Assembly: GCF_014066305.1 (NCBI RefSeq)
Contig: NW_023501039.1
Span: 248,001-312,000 of the forward strand
Reading direction: 5' to 3'
DNA length: 64,000 nucleotides
Origin: Letharia columbiana
Taxonomy: Eukaryota > Ascomycota > Lecanoromycetes > Lecanorales > Parmeliaceae
Part shown: positions 11,054 to 23,766 of the stretch, piece by piece
Layout: each line of letters starts with the position of its first letter
Position numbering within the stretch: position 1 is the stretch's first letter
Program-made: the position numbers and the translations under genes
The notes under the pieces: model-generated
Seen by the model: the letters and a program-made list of their open reading frames with translations, nothing else
Databases searched by the model: none
What the model was told of the DNA's origin: nothing

Positions 11054-11532
11054 CTTTAGCCGAGCAAGGAAGGATCAAGCGAATACGCGCGTTGGTGGCG
11101 GTGCACAAGTGTGAGGAAAGATGGGGCCAAATAAGCTTGGCAGTTCTCAGCCCTATGTGTAAAGCTTCACCAGCAAGCATAGAAAATCACATAAATTCAC
11201 ATTAGATCACATCAATTCTCGGTTTCACAGAGTCTATTGTCACTCAGTTTGGGCTCTCTATTTGTCTCTGTAGACGGGCTCTATGCAGCGGAGCTATCAA
11301 GCATTTGGGGTCTAGCAAAGCCCAGTACATTACAAGAACACCCAAACCTTGTTCTTGCCTGATACTTAGGCACTCATGACAGTACTTGAGCCAAACTCCA
11401 AGCAGACTCTGTGCTGGATTTGTTTTTTTTTTCTAGGGCCGCGGACCAGGATCACGTTTCCCAGTCTCCCATTTGATGCACACATCAAAGCCAGCGAGCG
11501 GGTGACATTCGCAGCTCTCTCGGTCTAGCGCC
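11054..11532. other. Intergenic; probable promoter of the 139-aa ORF and NMNAT terminator
   Basis: About 480 bp with no coding frame supported. It holds a short T-run (11421-11431) and the 3' flank of the adenylyltransferase gene. It should contain the promoter used for the small ORF and perhaps for URN1. Confidence 0.45.
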
Positions 11533-13045
11533 TCATGATTTGGAGGTTTCAGAGGAGGCATTGCCTTTAGCGTCGCTTTGGCTCTGGTGGCTATCATCTT
11601 CAAACAGATGATGTTCGTTGATGTAATCAATGACCTGTTCTTGCTTTCAGTATCAACCCTACTAGGCAGAGGGTTTCCGCACTTCAGCAGGGATTAGATA
11701 TCTTATGGACATGTTCCTTCTTTTGAAAAGCCGCACCTATTACGGAAGTCAGCAACCCTACTTGCTTATATGATGTGAATGTCTCGCTTACCTTTGTACT
11801 GGATACATCGTTGGTGACTAATTGATTGACGACCCAGATGTTCTCTCGCCATTGCTTTTTTCTAGTCAATGATCATGCTAGGATGTGGCTCAACAGATAT
11901 AGCCATGCTTACTGAAAGAGTCGCCAAGGAGTCTTCGATATCTGTCCCTGCCCTTTCGACTACTAGAGCACCGTACCGTGTCAAGATGTGATCCAAGTCT
12001 TGGTGTGACCACACTCCTGGCGTGGACTTGAAACATTGTTAGTACCATCCAAGAAATAATTGAAGATGCTTGCCATGGTCTGAATGAGATCTGGAGCAAT
12101 GTTCAGCAATAGTCGATAGCTTCTTTGGGGAAGAACGCTCACCCGCGCCCGCCAAAAGAATTATGCGTGCATGCTTTTTTTCACCATCCACAGTTGTGAC
12201 CCCTCCTCTTAGGACATTGATCTCATTTTCGGCATGGTCCAGTACTATAGGTATTTGAGCTAGACCCAGCCGAAGTAATCATGGAAGTCTTACCATTGGC
12301 TGTAGGCTGATACCTAATGCAAGTGTCAGCGTGGCAGACTTTCATTGACCATCAAATGTTACTCTTTCTGCATGACTTCCCAAGGGTCCACCATGACAAA
12401 CCCCGAATTCTGCGACCATTAAGCTGATGGCATGAGAAGTAGATCAAACATTGTCGTGACGCACCTGACATGCTATCTCACACATGTTCAGTCGATGCTC
12501 TGCGCTTGCAAGTCCGGCCTGAACCCATGGATTAGTAATGCCGCTTCAACCCTTATCCGGAAGGGACCTTCTCTTAGAAGAGACCTACCTTTTTGTACGC
12601 ATCGCTCACTGGTGAAAGATAGCCTGCATAAAATCCATTAACCCATTCGGGGTCGAATATTGCATATTGAACTTACCTCCTACGACTTCAAATTCCGTCC
12701 GGCTAAACTTAATGTAGTCGTTGGCCATTTCGAATAGACCTACATGAACTCTGAGTCAGCATATCTTCTCTAGATGTCCTATCACTCGATGGTCCACTTA
12801 CGAAGATGGAGAAAAGTGACCGGAGAGCTGTAAAGACGTCAATGAAATAGATCATGGCGGTTTGAGTAGTGCTCCTAGACTGACAAGGAGCCGCATGCCA
12901 TCAACACAACGGGTGTCTTGGCGGAATCACTCAATGTCTTGAGTCGGCCCTCAGGGAACGAGTAATTTGCGAGACTGGTGGTTGTCGCGGCAACGGCATG
13001 GCCATTGGGGTAGGCCACTCCATCCGTCTTCGGGGAGTCGCCCAT
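11533..13045 (-). CDS. NMA1: Nicotinamide/nicotinate mononucleotide adenylyltransferase, 285 aa, 13 exons
   Basis: This enzyme joins NMN or NaMN with ATP to make NAD or deamido-NAD. Exons, 5' to 3': 13045-12885, 12827-12802, 12739-12677, 12623-12589, 12518-12465, 12409-12363, 12313-12294, 12244-12143, 12090-12074, 12026-11913, 11854-11792, 11736-11683, 11634-11533. All joins keep frame and rebuild the family. Residues 52-61 give the nucleotide-binding GSFSPVTFLH motif (GxFxPxxxxH); then EVVGGYLSPVSDAYKKAGL, MVDPWEVMQKEYQPTA, ILLAGADLIQTM, STPGVWSHQDLDHIL, and VSSTKVR at 230-236, the C-terminal phosphate-binding signature. The start is bounded by an upstream in-frame TAA. Introns are 47-70 bp; intron 9 has a GC donor. 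Because exons are 17-161 bases, no long ORF marks this gene. The symbol follows the yeast orthologue. Confidence 0.93.
12027..12073 (-). other. GC-AG intron in the adenylyltransferase gene
   Basis: Intron 9 begins GCAAGC and ends TTTCAAG. It holds a perfect TACTAAC branch site (12038-12044) 11 bases before the acceptor. Splicing here joins LIQTM to STPGVW, exactly as the family requires, and no in-frame GT alternative does so. Confidence 0.88.
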
Positions 13046-14045
13046 ACTTCGTATCTCAGAGCGGAAGCCCGGACTCGATTGAGTGTTGTTGACTTGTGCG
13101 AATCGCGGAACCCTGTGTTACCGGTCAGGGTTTGCAGTGACTTCGAGCACAACGTTTTCCGCCAAAAGTTCCGGAAGTTGTCGTTGGGGGAGTTATCTGC
13201 AGGAAAGTAGGATATTCCAAGAGATATCATAGGCCGTGTATGAGTATGTAGGAGTTTATGCCAATTTCGAGGACGGACTGAGAAACCCGAGTCATATGTT
13301 CGGCTTTGATAGGCAGAAATTGAGATTTTTCGATATTGGGCCAAATGATTTTGCGAATTCTATCCAAACCATGCGACTCTTTTCGCTGCCTGCGTATGAT
13401 TGATTTGAGCAATGATTGCGAGGGTGATGGAAAAAGAAAACTTGAAGAATGTGAATACTCTACGTACTTGTAGTAATAGTAAGGCATCTTGTTGCATATC
13501 AGTTCCCGTGCAGGGTTCAAAGACTAGCGTTTTTCAATTTAGCCGAGGCTATCCAGGCGTACTTCATCCTTGCCTGCGAGCTGCGAGTTTTGCTGTCACT
13601 CTCACAGCATATTGGGCATTGACCATACCAATCAACATACCATACCTTAGCATCTACTTCACATTATCACTTATTGGATCTACATTCAACACACAAGTAC
13701 CGCCACTCGCTAATGGCCCGCTAGAGCCGGACATGTATTTAAGGCTTGTGTAAAAGTCTTGCAAGATTCATCTCTCCGCTTATGGAGGGTTGAACCGCAA
13801 ATGGTGCCAGCTCCTTCCTCCAAGTTCGAAGCCTCTTTCGACAACACCCCATCACATACTTCTTCCATATCTAGGTAGCTACACCTTCTTACCACTTTGA
13901 TCATCCTTCCTTCACCGTCATTTCAAAACTCTACGAGTAGCAGCAACCGTCCCCCTCTCCCCGCACTATCAGACCTCCACATCATACATAGTTTCCGTCC
14001 TCTTGCAAGGGCTGCTTCAGCCGTCCACTGTACGCTCAAATTCTC
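13046..14045. promoter_or_regulatory. Divergent promoter region, NMNAT and UFD4-like genes
   Basis: One kilobase between divergent start codons. Open frames up to 98 codons on the minus strand have no family features and partly reflect the other frame of NMNAT exon 1. The last 100 bp before the UFD4-like start are C/T-rich, as in fungal promoters. Otherwise I see nothing specific. Confidence 0.45.
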
Positions 14046-17000
14046 ATGTCTTCCAGGGTGACTCGCTCTGCAACGAAGCTTGCTGCAGAGTCCTCGCCGG
14101 TAGCAGCCACCCCCACGAACACCTCGGCCGCTGCTGAACCACGGCCTAAGTCCCGCAAACGCAAGGCTCTCCCAGATCGCGACTCTAGTCCTGATAAAGC
14201 AGCTGATACCAACAATCCTACACCTCCTAGACGAGCAAAGAAGCAAAAGCTAGTTGCCGAGACGTCGTCAACGCCAACGCTTCCAAGGTCTCGTCGGCGA
14301 GGCGCTCAGCAGCCGATCACCATGGCAAAACCAGGGTACGTTAGCCCTTAGTATTCGTTGAGAACATTCTGCTTATTTCAAGCAGTCCCTCATCAGGTAA
14401 TACCGGTGAAAAGGAGAAATCTCCACCCACAATACCCGATACGTCTAGGCGAAAATCGAGTCGAAGCAAGAAGTCTACTCAAGGTCTGCCCCACCAGTCT
14501 TCTGCTTGGCCAAGAGCTAACCTTTAAAACATCTAGATCCAGAATCATCGTCATTACCTACTGCTTCCACGAAACGCTCAAAGAAGGCAACCACGAAGAA
14601 AACAGAGGACGTCGTGGCGAAGGGCCCAGACGAGACTGCAAATGATGACCCCAAACCTATCGTGGAACCTCCGAGGAACGAAGACTCCAGTGATGATGAT
14701 GATGTTGACGGGGAAGCAACGGCCCGGAGAAGATTTGATGAGGAAGATGATGACGAGGGCGATCCGTTCCGGGGAGGCTACCTTGGTGGTAACGTACCAC
14801 ACGCCAGCATGTCGAGCACTTTACGTGCCTTGAGCGGCTACGTTTCTGGTGTGTCACAGCGGCTACGAGACATCCTGAATAATCTGAGGCAGAAGGATGA
14901 CCCTTCCGTGCAACTTATTGCACTGCAAGAGCTCTCGGAAATCCTCCTTGTCTCAAACGAGGACAACCTATCAGGCCACTTCTCTCCCGACCAATTCATT
15001 AAGGAGCTGGTGACCTTGATGCGGCCAAGCGAATATGGAGAAGAAAACCCTGAGATGATGCTGCTGGCCTGCCGCTGCATAGCAAATCTAATGGAAGCTT
15101 TGCCTCCTTCGACAGCTAATGTCGTCTATGGTGGTGCTGTACCTATACTTTGCGAGAAGCTCTTGGAGATACATTTCATAGATCTCGCTGAGCAAGCCCT
15201 GAGTACGCTGGAGAAGATCTCTGTGGAATTCCCGTCAGCCATTGTCCGTGAAGGAGGTCTTACTGCGTGTTTGGCTTATCTCGATTTCTTCGCCACGAGC
15301 ACCCAGAGAACCGCTGTGACGACAGCTGCAAATTGCTGCAAAAACATTCCGCAAGACTCCTTCCCCGTGATTAAAGAGGTCATGCCCGTATTGCTGAACG
15401 TTTTGTCAAGCAGTGATCAGAAGGTGGTAGAACAAGGATCCATATGTGTCTCGAGGGTTGTTGAGAGCTTCAAGTATCAGCAAGATAAGCTGGAGGAGCT
15501 TGTGAGCATTGATCTACTTAAAGCTATCCGTCGACTCCTGCAGCCTGGAACCACCAACTTGATCGGGCCCAACATACACACTCAGTTCTTGCGGGTACTC
15601 TCCATCAGCGCCCGCGCTAGCCCTCGCTTGTCTGCAGAACTTCTTAAGATGGGTATTGTCGATACTCTGTACCAGATACTGACTGGGATATCACCACCTA
15701 GTGGTCTCAAGGATGTGGCCTCCCAAATCGACAGTGTTTTCATCATGCAAGCTTTGATCCATCGTCCACGAGAACAAATCTCCGAGACCCTCAATGTCAT
15801 ATGTGAACTACTACCTGAAGTTCAGACCGAGAGGCTGTCTTTCCAAGAGGTTTCACATGACGCAGGTTTAATAGCTGACGGAACAATGTCGCACGTCGAC
15901 CGCGCCTCTAGGAGCTCTCACAACTCCAAGCGAGTCGAACTGCTCAAAGGCTGCAAGGAAGAATTGAAGCGTTTCGCGATTGTTCTATTCCCTACACTCA
16001 CTGATGCCTACTCAAGCACTGTCAACCTTGTTGTCCGTCAGAAGGTGCTATTGGCTCAGCTTAAAATGGTCTCAAATCTAGACGCCTCCATATTGGAAGA
16101 CGCTCTTCGCACCGTACCTTACGCTTCTTATCTTGCATCGATACTTTCACAAGAAGATCACCCCTCGTTGGTGACGTCGGCCTTGAAAGCCTCGGATCTC
16201 CTTCTCAATCGGTTGTCCTCAATTTATGGCTACCAGTTCTATCGTGAGGGTGTTATGGCTGAAGTCTCCAAGCTCGCCAGCAAAACTATGACGACGATCG
16301 AGCATAAGCCAAAAGTTATCAGAGCAGATCCAAACACAGAGCCTACGGGTCTACAGCCTCCTGCTTCCAAAGCTCCCGCGGAGCAACCCAACGACAAAGC
16401 TGCAGTTGATGCGCCCTCTGAAGATGATAGTGACCATGGTGAAGATGACGAGGACGACGATGGTAACGATGATGACGATGATGAGGAACCCCGTGATATC
16501 CGTGAAGACATCTCACCCTCCCCGTCTGACTCTTCTTCGTCGAGCCAGAGCTACCCAATGCACGCTGTTGCCAGTGATCACGATCTCAACGTTCTTCGAG
16601 CCAAGAAGTTTCTAGAGGTTCACGAGACCGCAGAGGGCAAGACCATGCGTGACAGAGCATCCGCGATTTTGGGGGAGCTTACGAATCTTGCTGCCGATAT
16701 CGAGAATTGCTATTCGGTTGACGAGACATGTGACGGAGCAGAACTCTTCACGAAGCTATCCAAACACTTCCAGGGAGACGCGTTGGAGACAATCACGAGC
16801 TCCGAGTTGCTACATTCGGAGATTGTTCATGTTCTTTTGGATGTTTTCAGCAGCTCTGCAGATAATATAAGCGCGAAAGCGAGAACAACATTCCTAGAAG
16901 TTTTCATGACCGCACCGACTCAGACCTCAACAGTTCAAAGCGTTCCACCAACGCCGTTCAGCGTCCTCGTCCACAAGCTTCAAGATCTACTCAGCCGTGC

Positions 17001-19760
17001 GGAACACTTTGAAGTAGTAACAGTGCACCACAACGCACTTGACAATAATCGTAGCAGTCCAGCTGCGATGCTATCAAAGCAACTGCGCTTGAAGCTCATG
17101 GCTGCTGACGACGATGCCGAGATGCCTAGGCCATACAAGAACCTCATGATCTCCATACACGCTATTGCTACTTTCAAGGCCCTAGATGATTATTTACGGC
17201 CGCGAATCAGTCTCTCGGATCGACCGAGGAGCGCTAGACATCGTGAAGGAGTTTCAAATGCTTTGGCCGCTTTCGCTGCTGCTGCTGGAATTCCTAATCC
17301 TCATCATAGGCTGGCAGAGCGGGGTGGCACAGCCACTGGGGATTCACCAGCTCATCCGACACCGTCTGATCCTGCTACACCAGCTCGAGCAACACGTAAA
17401 GGACCCAAATCCAAGAACGCACCGGCGGCTTCTGACTCAACTCCGGCGAAAGACAAACCGACATCTGCACGTCGGTCAAGCCGAAAGCATCAACCTGCGG
17501 ATCATAGTCCGCCAGACGCGCCTGCTCCAGCTCCTGAACGAATTCAGAGCCCTTTGGAATGCGCAGACGAGAGACAGATCTCTGATGAAGATGATGTCGA
17601 CGACAGCAGCGCCTTAGATGCTATCGTTGACGATTTGGAAGATGGTATAGAAGGCGAACAGGCACCGGAACCTACTGCAGTCAATATGGAAATAGCTTCA
17701 ACAGGGAAGGTTACCGCTCGAAAAGAAGATGGGACACGGGTCGCAACTCCATCCCAAGGTTCTGTAGCATCGCTGCACGGTCCTCCATCCGCCCGTAGTC
17801 GAGAGTTGCTAGCTGCTGGCATCAATTCTTCTTCGTCAGGTCGTGCCATGTCCTACGCAGCAGCAATTCAAGCAGTGCCACAGGATTGGCATATTGAATT
17901 CAGCATCAACGGCCAACCGCTATCCAACGAAACGACTATCTATGGAGCGGTCCTCAACGATAAGTCAGAGCCCGCAGATCCTGCTCCGCGCAACATATGG
18001 TCTGCCATTCACACCGTGAATTTCAAGCGAGTACCAGGGCCTCCACCAGCCGAGTCAACCTCCCTGAAATCGCTCACTGGGGCAAGTGCTACGGCGGAAT
18101 CCAGAATGCCCCCGTCTCTACATGAGCATCCAGCTACATCGACAATCCTCCGACTACTCAACATTCTCCACGAGATGAACGCTAATTTAGACGATGTCTT
18201 AGATGATAGCAAAGCAAGTGTAGATGTTAAAGCGGAACCAGTCGCTCAATTTGTCAACACTAAGTTGACAGCGAAGCTCAATCGTCAGCTTGAAGAGCCC
18301 TTGATCGTTGCAAGCAATTGTCTGCCTAGCTGGAGTGAGGACCTTGCACGTCTTTATCCATTCCTCTTCCCGTTCGAGACGCGGCACTTGTTCCTACAAT
18401 CGACGTCTTTTGGTTATGCACGCTCGATGACTAGATGGCAAAATCAGTCAGCAGAAGAGAATCGACGAGAGCGACATCGTGATGATCGTCCATTCATGGG
18501 ACGTCTGCAGCGACAGAAAGTCCGCATATCCAGAAGCAGGATGCTCGACTCGGCAATGAAAGTCATGGAGCTCTACGGTGGATCATCCAGTGTGCTCGAG
18601 GTAGAGTACTTTGAAGAGGTCGGGACTGGTCTGGGTCCTACGCTCGAGTTCTACTCCACAGTATCGAAGGAATTCTCAAAAAAGAGTACTAAGCTTTGGA
18701 GAGAGAACGACGCGAACGAGAACGACGAATATGCGTTTGGAAAGCTAGGCATGTTCCCCGCTCCTATGAATGCCGAGAAAGCAGATAGCGAAGCTGGCAA
18801 GAAGATCCTCAACGTGTTTAAGATGCTTGGCAAATTCATTGCAAGATCCATGCTCGACTCTAGGATCATTGATGTCTCCCTTAATCCCACCTTCTTCCGC
18901 ACTGGTGATCAGCCTAGCACTGTTCCTTTGTCATTGGGAGCTGTAAAGACCGTGGACAGCCATCTTGCGAAGAGCTTGAAGCTTCTAAAGCAATACGCTA
19001 TTGCTAAGAAAGAAATTGATGGAACATCTTACAAATCGGCGTCCCAGAAGGCCCAGGCCGAACGCAAGGTCGTCATCAATGGAGCTCACATCGAAGACCT
19101 CAGCTTGGATTTTACTCTCCCTGGGTATCCAGCTATTGAGTTGCTACCAGACGGTGCTAACAGGCCCGTGACTCTTGAAAATGTTGCGTCTTACGTGGAG
19201 AAGGTCATTGATATGACTCTCGGCAGCGGCGTGCAACGACAGGTGGATCATTTTCGACTGGGATTCTCGGAGGTATTCCCCTACACAGCTTTGAAGGCAT
19301 TCACGCCGAGTGAACTGGTCATGCTGTTTGGCCGAGTTGAAGAAGATTGGAGTATCGAAACACTGCTTGATTCGATCAAGGCAGATCACGGCTTCAACAT
19401 GGATAGCAAGAGCGTCCGCAACTTACTACAGACCATGAGTGAGCTCTCAATGCCCCAACGACGGGACTTTCTCCAGTTCGTCACTGGCAGTCCCAAACTA
19501 CCTATAGGTGGTTAGTACACCCTCCTATCTGGCTGTGCGAGTTCTTCTGACTTTGATGCATAGGTTTCAAGAGCCTTAACCCCATGTTTACTGTGGTTTG
19601 CAAACCGAGCGAACCTCCATACACGTCTGACGATTTCTTGATCTCGGTGATGACTTGTGCGAACTACGTTAAGCTTCCGGACTACACGAACATCGATGTT
19701 TTGAGGAAGCGACTTCTGACTGCTATACAAGAAGGGCAAGGGGCGTTCCATCTTTCGTGA
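14046..19760 (+). CDS. UFD4: UFD4/TRIP12-type HECT E3 ubiquitin ligase, 1853 aa
   Basis: Ufd4/TRIP12 ligases transfer ubiquitin in the ubiquitin-fusion-degradation and N-degron pathways. Exons 14046-14335, 14383-14483, 14537-19510 and 19564-19760; introns of 47, 53 and 53 bp. The N-terminal 150 residues are basic and Ser/Thr/Pro-rich (MSSRVTRSATK; KSRKRKAL). Armadillo-like helices cover about 220-430 (PSVQLIALQELSEILLVSNE; MLLACRCIANLMEALPPS). An acidic run of Asp/Glu lies in the linker coded at 16430-16490. The HECT domain fills the last 350 residues: LEVEYFEEVGTGLGPTLEFY, FKMLGKFIARSMLDSRIID, ELVMLFGR. The last exon supplies the C-lobe with the catalytic cysteine, Cys1820 (codon 19656-19658) in SVMTCANYVKLP, and the usual hydrophobic end GAFHLS. 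Length and order suit fungal Ufd4. Confidence 0.95.
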
Positions 19761-20666
19761 TACCTGGCTGAAACCCTGAGCGTCTTTTACCTGGGATTGC
19801 AATTTGTTTCGGTCGCATGCATTTGAGGAGTGAAGAGACTGGGAAGAAAGCAATGGGTGCCGTATACCTCAACCACATCTTCTACCACTACATGGTGTCA
19901 AGATTGTCAGGCATGTTGCATGGGGTCCATAGACGATACGGTACTACCCATTTAACTGATGCGAGCGAAAAGGACCCGACTATATTGACTAATGCATGCA
20001 CAAAAGACCCGACTGGTGTGCTGGAAACAATTTAAATTTCAAGGACCTTGTTAGCTTAAGTACGTAGATAGCTTACTACGCGACTCATGAAAGCTTCCTG
20101 CATCTTGTTCTTGTAAAACTTGCGATGAATACTTACCCTCTTGACGACAATGAAGAATTGAGTGCAGCGTAGGAAATCTGTAAAGTAGAGTATGGATAGA
20201 GATTGACACAAATTGCCTAGCTCGCGGGTAGCCAAGAAACCGGATTGGCACTCGTACCAAAATATCTCCTTTGTGCGAGACTGCTTTAGAGAAGTCGCTA
20301 TGTGAGAAAGATTGTCTTGCTTATTCTCTATAATTTTGAAACCAAAGTCTTATCACGATAGTTTAACCACAGGGCGAGTGAAGTGGATTCAAAAGTGCGA
20401 CTCGGGTTTTGTCACGTTTAGATTTGAAGGCTCGCTAAATTTGCAGGCCAATCCGGGGGTTTTTTGCTACCCGCGAGCCTACTTAGTTAGGCACACCGAT
20501 GCCAAGCCTTGATGACTCCGCGACATCCAGTATCCTTCCCTCGTTCCACCGAAATCTACCGGAATCCGAGAAATCTCACCGACTCCTTTCTGGCCTGTAC
20601 CCTCGCTACTCCCAAGCCCACCTCGTTCTTTGAGCCCTCCCCCTCTGCCAACCACAGGCGCCCACC
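19761..20666. other. Intergenic; cytochrome b5 upstream region
   Basis: About 900 bp between two genes on the same strand, so it should hold the UFD4 terminator and the cytochrome b5 promoter. The 90 bp before the b5 ATG are C-rich (CCC and TCC runs). Open frames here are short and featureless, and I see no RNA gene. Confidence 0.45.
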
Positions 20667-21474
20667 ATGTCAGATGCTAAAGAGCTCACGTACGCGGACG
20701 TACAGTCTCACAGCGGGAAGAAGGTTCGTGGCCCACCCTTACTGAGACCAAGGATCGGGGTTGATGGGATCTGATCGGTGGATAGGATCTCTACGTTGTC
20801 GTGCACGATAAGGTCTACGATGCCACGAAATTCGTGGATGAGCACCCGTATGTGTTACTCCTCTCATTCACCGCGATATGGCTCCCTCTCCTCCCTGTCA
20901 GCGGCCCTTGAAGCCATGACCCCACTACGCCGCTACTTTGTCCAACTGAGGATGAAGGGGGCCTCGGGCCTGCATCTCATTTTGCTGTGTTTGTTGATGA
21001 GGAGGTTGGCTGACGAACTGTGACAGCGGAGGAGAGGAAGTGCTTCTTGACGTGGGTGGCCAGGACGCAACGGAAGCCTTTGAGGATGTGGGACACAGTG
21101 ATGAGGCGAGGGAGATATTGGATGGGCTGCTTGTGGGAGATTTGAAGAGAATGGTACGTTACTCCCAAGCTCAGGGGTCGGACTCCCGCGCTGTCCTTGG
21201 GCTCTCCACTTTCAACAACCTTTCAGGGTTTGGCCCAGCCATTGCTTCATCAACCTACCATGTTCAACAATGCATTCGCTGATGCAGTTCGCTTTTGCAG
21301 CCGGGCGACCCAGCCCCCTCCGGCGCTGCTGCCCCAGCAGCATCAACAACCACAGCAAGCAAGTCAGAAAGTGCAGGCATGGGCGTCGGTCTCTACGCGC
21401 TTGTGCTGGTGGGAGGTATCGCTGCATTTGGAGCATACAAGTACCTTCAGATGAACTCGGAATCGAGTAAGTAA
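20667..21474 (+). CDS. CYB5: Cytochrome b5, tail-anchored ER form, 139 aa
   Basis: Cytochrome b5 passes electrons to ER desaturases, sterol enzymes and P450s. Exons 20667-20723, 20786-20847, 21027-21153 and 21301-21474; introns of 62, 179 and 147 bp. The heme fold is clear: [39 protein letters not shown], and the heme-ligand HPGGEE motif split across intron 2; the second ligand is in [13 protein letters not shown]. An Ala/Ser/Thr/Pro linker leads to one C-terminal helix ([20 protein letters not shown]), the tail anchor. The last codons read SSK-stop. A consensus GTAAGT overlaps the stop, with an acceptor at 21518, so a second, longer tail is possible by splicing. The unspliced length fits the family best. 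Confidence 0.92.
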
Positions 21475-22230
21475 TTCAGGCTGGGGATTGCTTTCAAACA
21501 AAGGAACCGTGTCTATAGATTCTCTTGAGAAGGGAAGGCGCAGAGCGAGGAGGGAGAAGGTTAGACAGATGTTCATTCTATTTTGTAACGATGCTGCTAT
21601 GGTTAGAAGCATTGGTGGAGACTTTCAACAAAAGACTTCTGCGCAGTGTTATATAGTTCCATGCTTCATGCACCATTGAATGCCATTTTACATTGTGGTG
21701 CTCCTTAACTGGCCACCGCTGCCTCGTTATCGCAGGCTGAACCAGCAGAGAAGTGCGCTTGGGATCCCCCGTCGAGGCTGCGTCCTAAGTTTGAGATGGC
21801 CTTTGCGAGGCGCTTTGGTTGTTCAGGATGTCTCTTCGCAACCTTTACCTACTTGTTTGGGGTACTGCAAATGGAATGTGAGAGAATGTTTTCGCAATAC
21901 GAGGGCAACGGCCGGCACTGAGCTGTGGCATGTGAGGGAAGGTGATCAGATGTGTGCGGTCAATCATGAAGCGGTGCAAGTCTCTTCTCTGGTGAATAAA
22001 GTACCTTACCTTACCGGCAACTCTAGCGCCATCCAAGTCCCGGATCCCGGAAGATCGCCCGAGAGTGTGGGGTTCATTTTCCCCGCAAATACAGTAGAGA
22101 TGGCATTCTGACTTCATGCTCTTTTCCTCGTACATTTGTTATGGTTGGAATCATTCTGGGATATATGAGAAGATTCTGAGAGGAATTAATCCAGTGTTTT
22201 TTCTGCTCTGTCCTTAATTTTGTCTGCGCA
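21475..22230. other. Intergenic; transhydrogenase upstream region
   Basis: About 750 bp between two same-strand genes. Frames up to 143 codons are open on the plus strand, but they have no initiator context, splice logic or recognisable motif. The first 205 bp could code an alternative cytochrome b5 tail. No repeats or RNA genes are seen. Confidence 0.45.
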
Positions 22231-23766
22231 ATGGGTCTAAACATACGCCAGGCGCCCACTGCCGCTAACCGCGCTCTCAATCTCCTTCGAACAGTTCAAT
22301 ATACCCATCCCCCCAACTGTCCGTGTCATGCAAGCCCAGGCCATTATCAACCTACACCTTCAATACTCAACCATGCAAAGCGATCACTTGCTACACCTGT
22401 CGACTCGTCAAGGAAGAGAGAATATGCATTCGAAATGGCAGCCTCGAGCATCCGGTTTGGACCCGGATGCACGAAGGAAGTGGGCATGGACTTCAAGAAC
22501 ATGGGGTCTAAGAGAGTATGCGTAGTGACAGACAAGACCGTTGGGAAGCTGGATGCTATGCATCAGGTTGTGGAGGGGTTGACAAGGGAGGGGGTGGAGT
22601 TCACAATATATGATGGAACGAGGGTAGAGCCCAAAGACAGCTCGTGAGTGGGGAATCATTGATCACTTCGATTGAGTTCCTGTTGCTCAATGGAACACAG
22701 TATCAAGGATGCGATCAACTTCTCTAAGAACTATGGGCCGGACGCTTTCCTCGCAGTCGGAGGAGGCAGTGTCATAGATACAGCGAAACTCATGAATCTT
22801 TATACGAACTTCCCCAATGCTGATTTTCTCGACTTCGTCAATGCTCCGCTGGGTAAGGGTCTGCCAATCACAAAGGCGCTTTACCCACTGATTGCTGTTC
22901 CCACCACCGCCGGCACTGGATCAGAGACTACAGGAACCGCCATATTCGACCTTGTCGCCAAGAAAGCAAAAACGGGAATCGCGCACCGCGCTCTAAAGCC
23001 CACACTGGGCATATGTGATCCCCTAAACACACGTACCATGCCCTCTGCAGTCCATGCATCAACAGGCCTCGACGTGCTTTGCCACAGCCTCGAGTCATGG
23101 ACCGCCATCCCATATCAAACTCGAACGCCGCGGCCAGAGAATCCAATAAACCGGCCTGCATACCAAGGGGCCAACCCCATCTCTGACATATTCTCCCTTC
23201 AAGCTCTCAGAGCAACCGTCAAGTATCTTCCTCGCGCGGCCAAAGACCCTGAAGATCATGAAGCCCAATCAGAGATGCTTCTCGCCGCTACCTTGGCCGG
23301 CGTAGGTTTCGGGAATGCAGGTGTTCATCTGTGCCATGGCATGAGCTACCCCATCAGCGGGCAGAATCCGGGTTACAAGCATGCGGGCTACGTGACCGAT
23401 AAGCCCATCATTCCCCATGGCGTCAGCGTGGCCGTTACAGCACCTGCAGTCTTCAGGTTCACAGCCGCCTCAAATCCGGAAAGGCATCTTGCAGCTGCCG
23501 AAATCTTTGGGGTGGACACTAGTTCCGTGAAGAGGGAAAGCGCGGGAGAAGTACTTGCGGAGGCGCTATCGAATTTTCTGGTGGAGTTGGGTGATCAGCC
23601 CAGAGGGTTGAAGGCATTGGGGTTTGGAGGTGGTGATATAGATGGATTGGTTGAAGGAACGCTACCGCAGAAGAGGGTGCTGATGTTGGCACCGGGCTTG
23701 AGTGAAGAGGTGAATGAAGAGAAAGAGCAGTTGAGAGGTCTTTTCGAGGATGCTTTAACATATTAA
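22231..23766 (+). CDS. Hydroxyacid-oxoacid transhydrogenase (ADHFE1 family), mitochondrial, 492 aa
   Basis: ADHFE1-type iron-containing alcohol dehydrogenases couple 4-hydroxybutyrate oxidation to 2-oxoglutarate reduction in mitochondria. Two exons, 22231-22643 and 22701-23766, join over a 57 bp intron (GTGAGT..ACACAG) and restore VEPKDSSIKDAINFSKNYG. The first 60 residues are Arg-, Ser- and Ala-rich with few acids, like a mitochondrial presequence. Then come SSIRFGPGCTKEVGMD, the nucleotide-binding AVGGGSVIDTAKLMNLY, PTTAGTGSETTGTAIF, the metal-binding region LDVLCHSLESWTA, GVHLCHGMSYPISG and KPIIPHGVSVAVTAPAVF. Length matches the family. Filamentous fungi often carry several paralogues, so the physiological substrate is inferred, not shown. 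Confidence 0.93.

Noticed and set aside
12931..13520. Minus-strand ORFs of 137 and 97 codons upstream of the adenylyltransferase
   Set aside because: The first overlaps adenylyltransferase exon 1 in the wrong frame; the second has no motif or splice partner and lies in the likely promoter.
21680..22111. 143-codon plus-strand ORF
   Set aside because: No motif, poor start context, between two well-defined genes.
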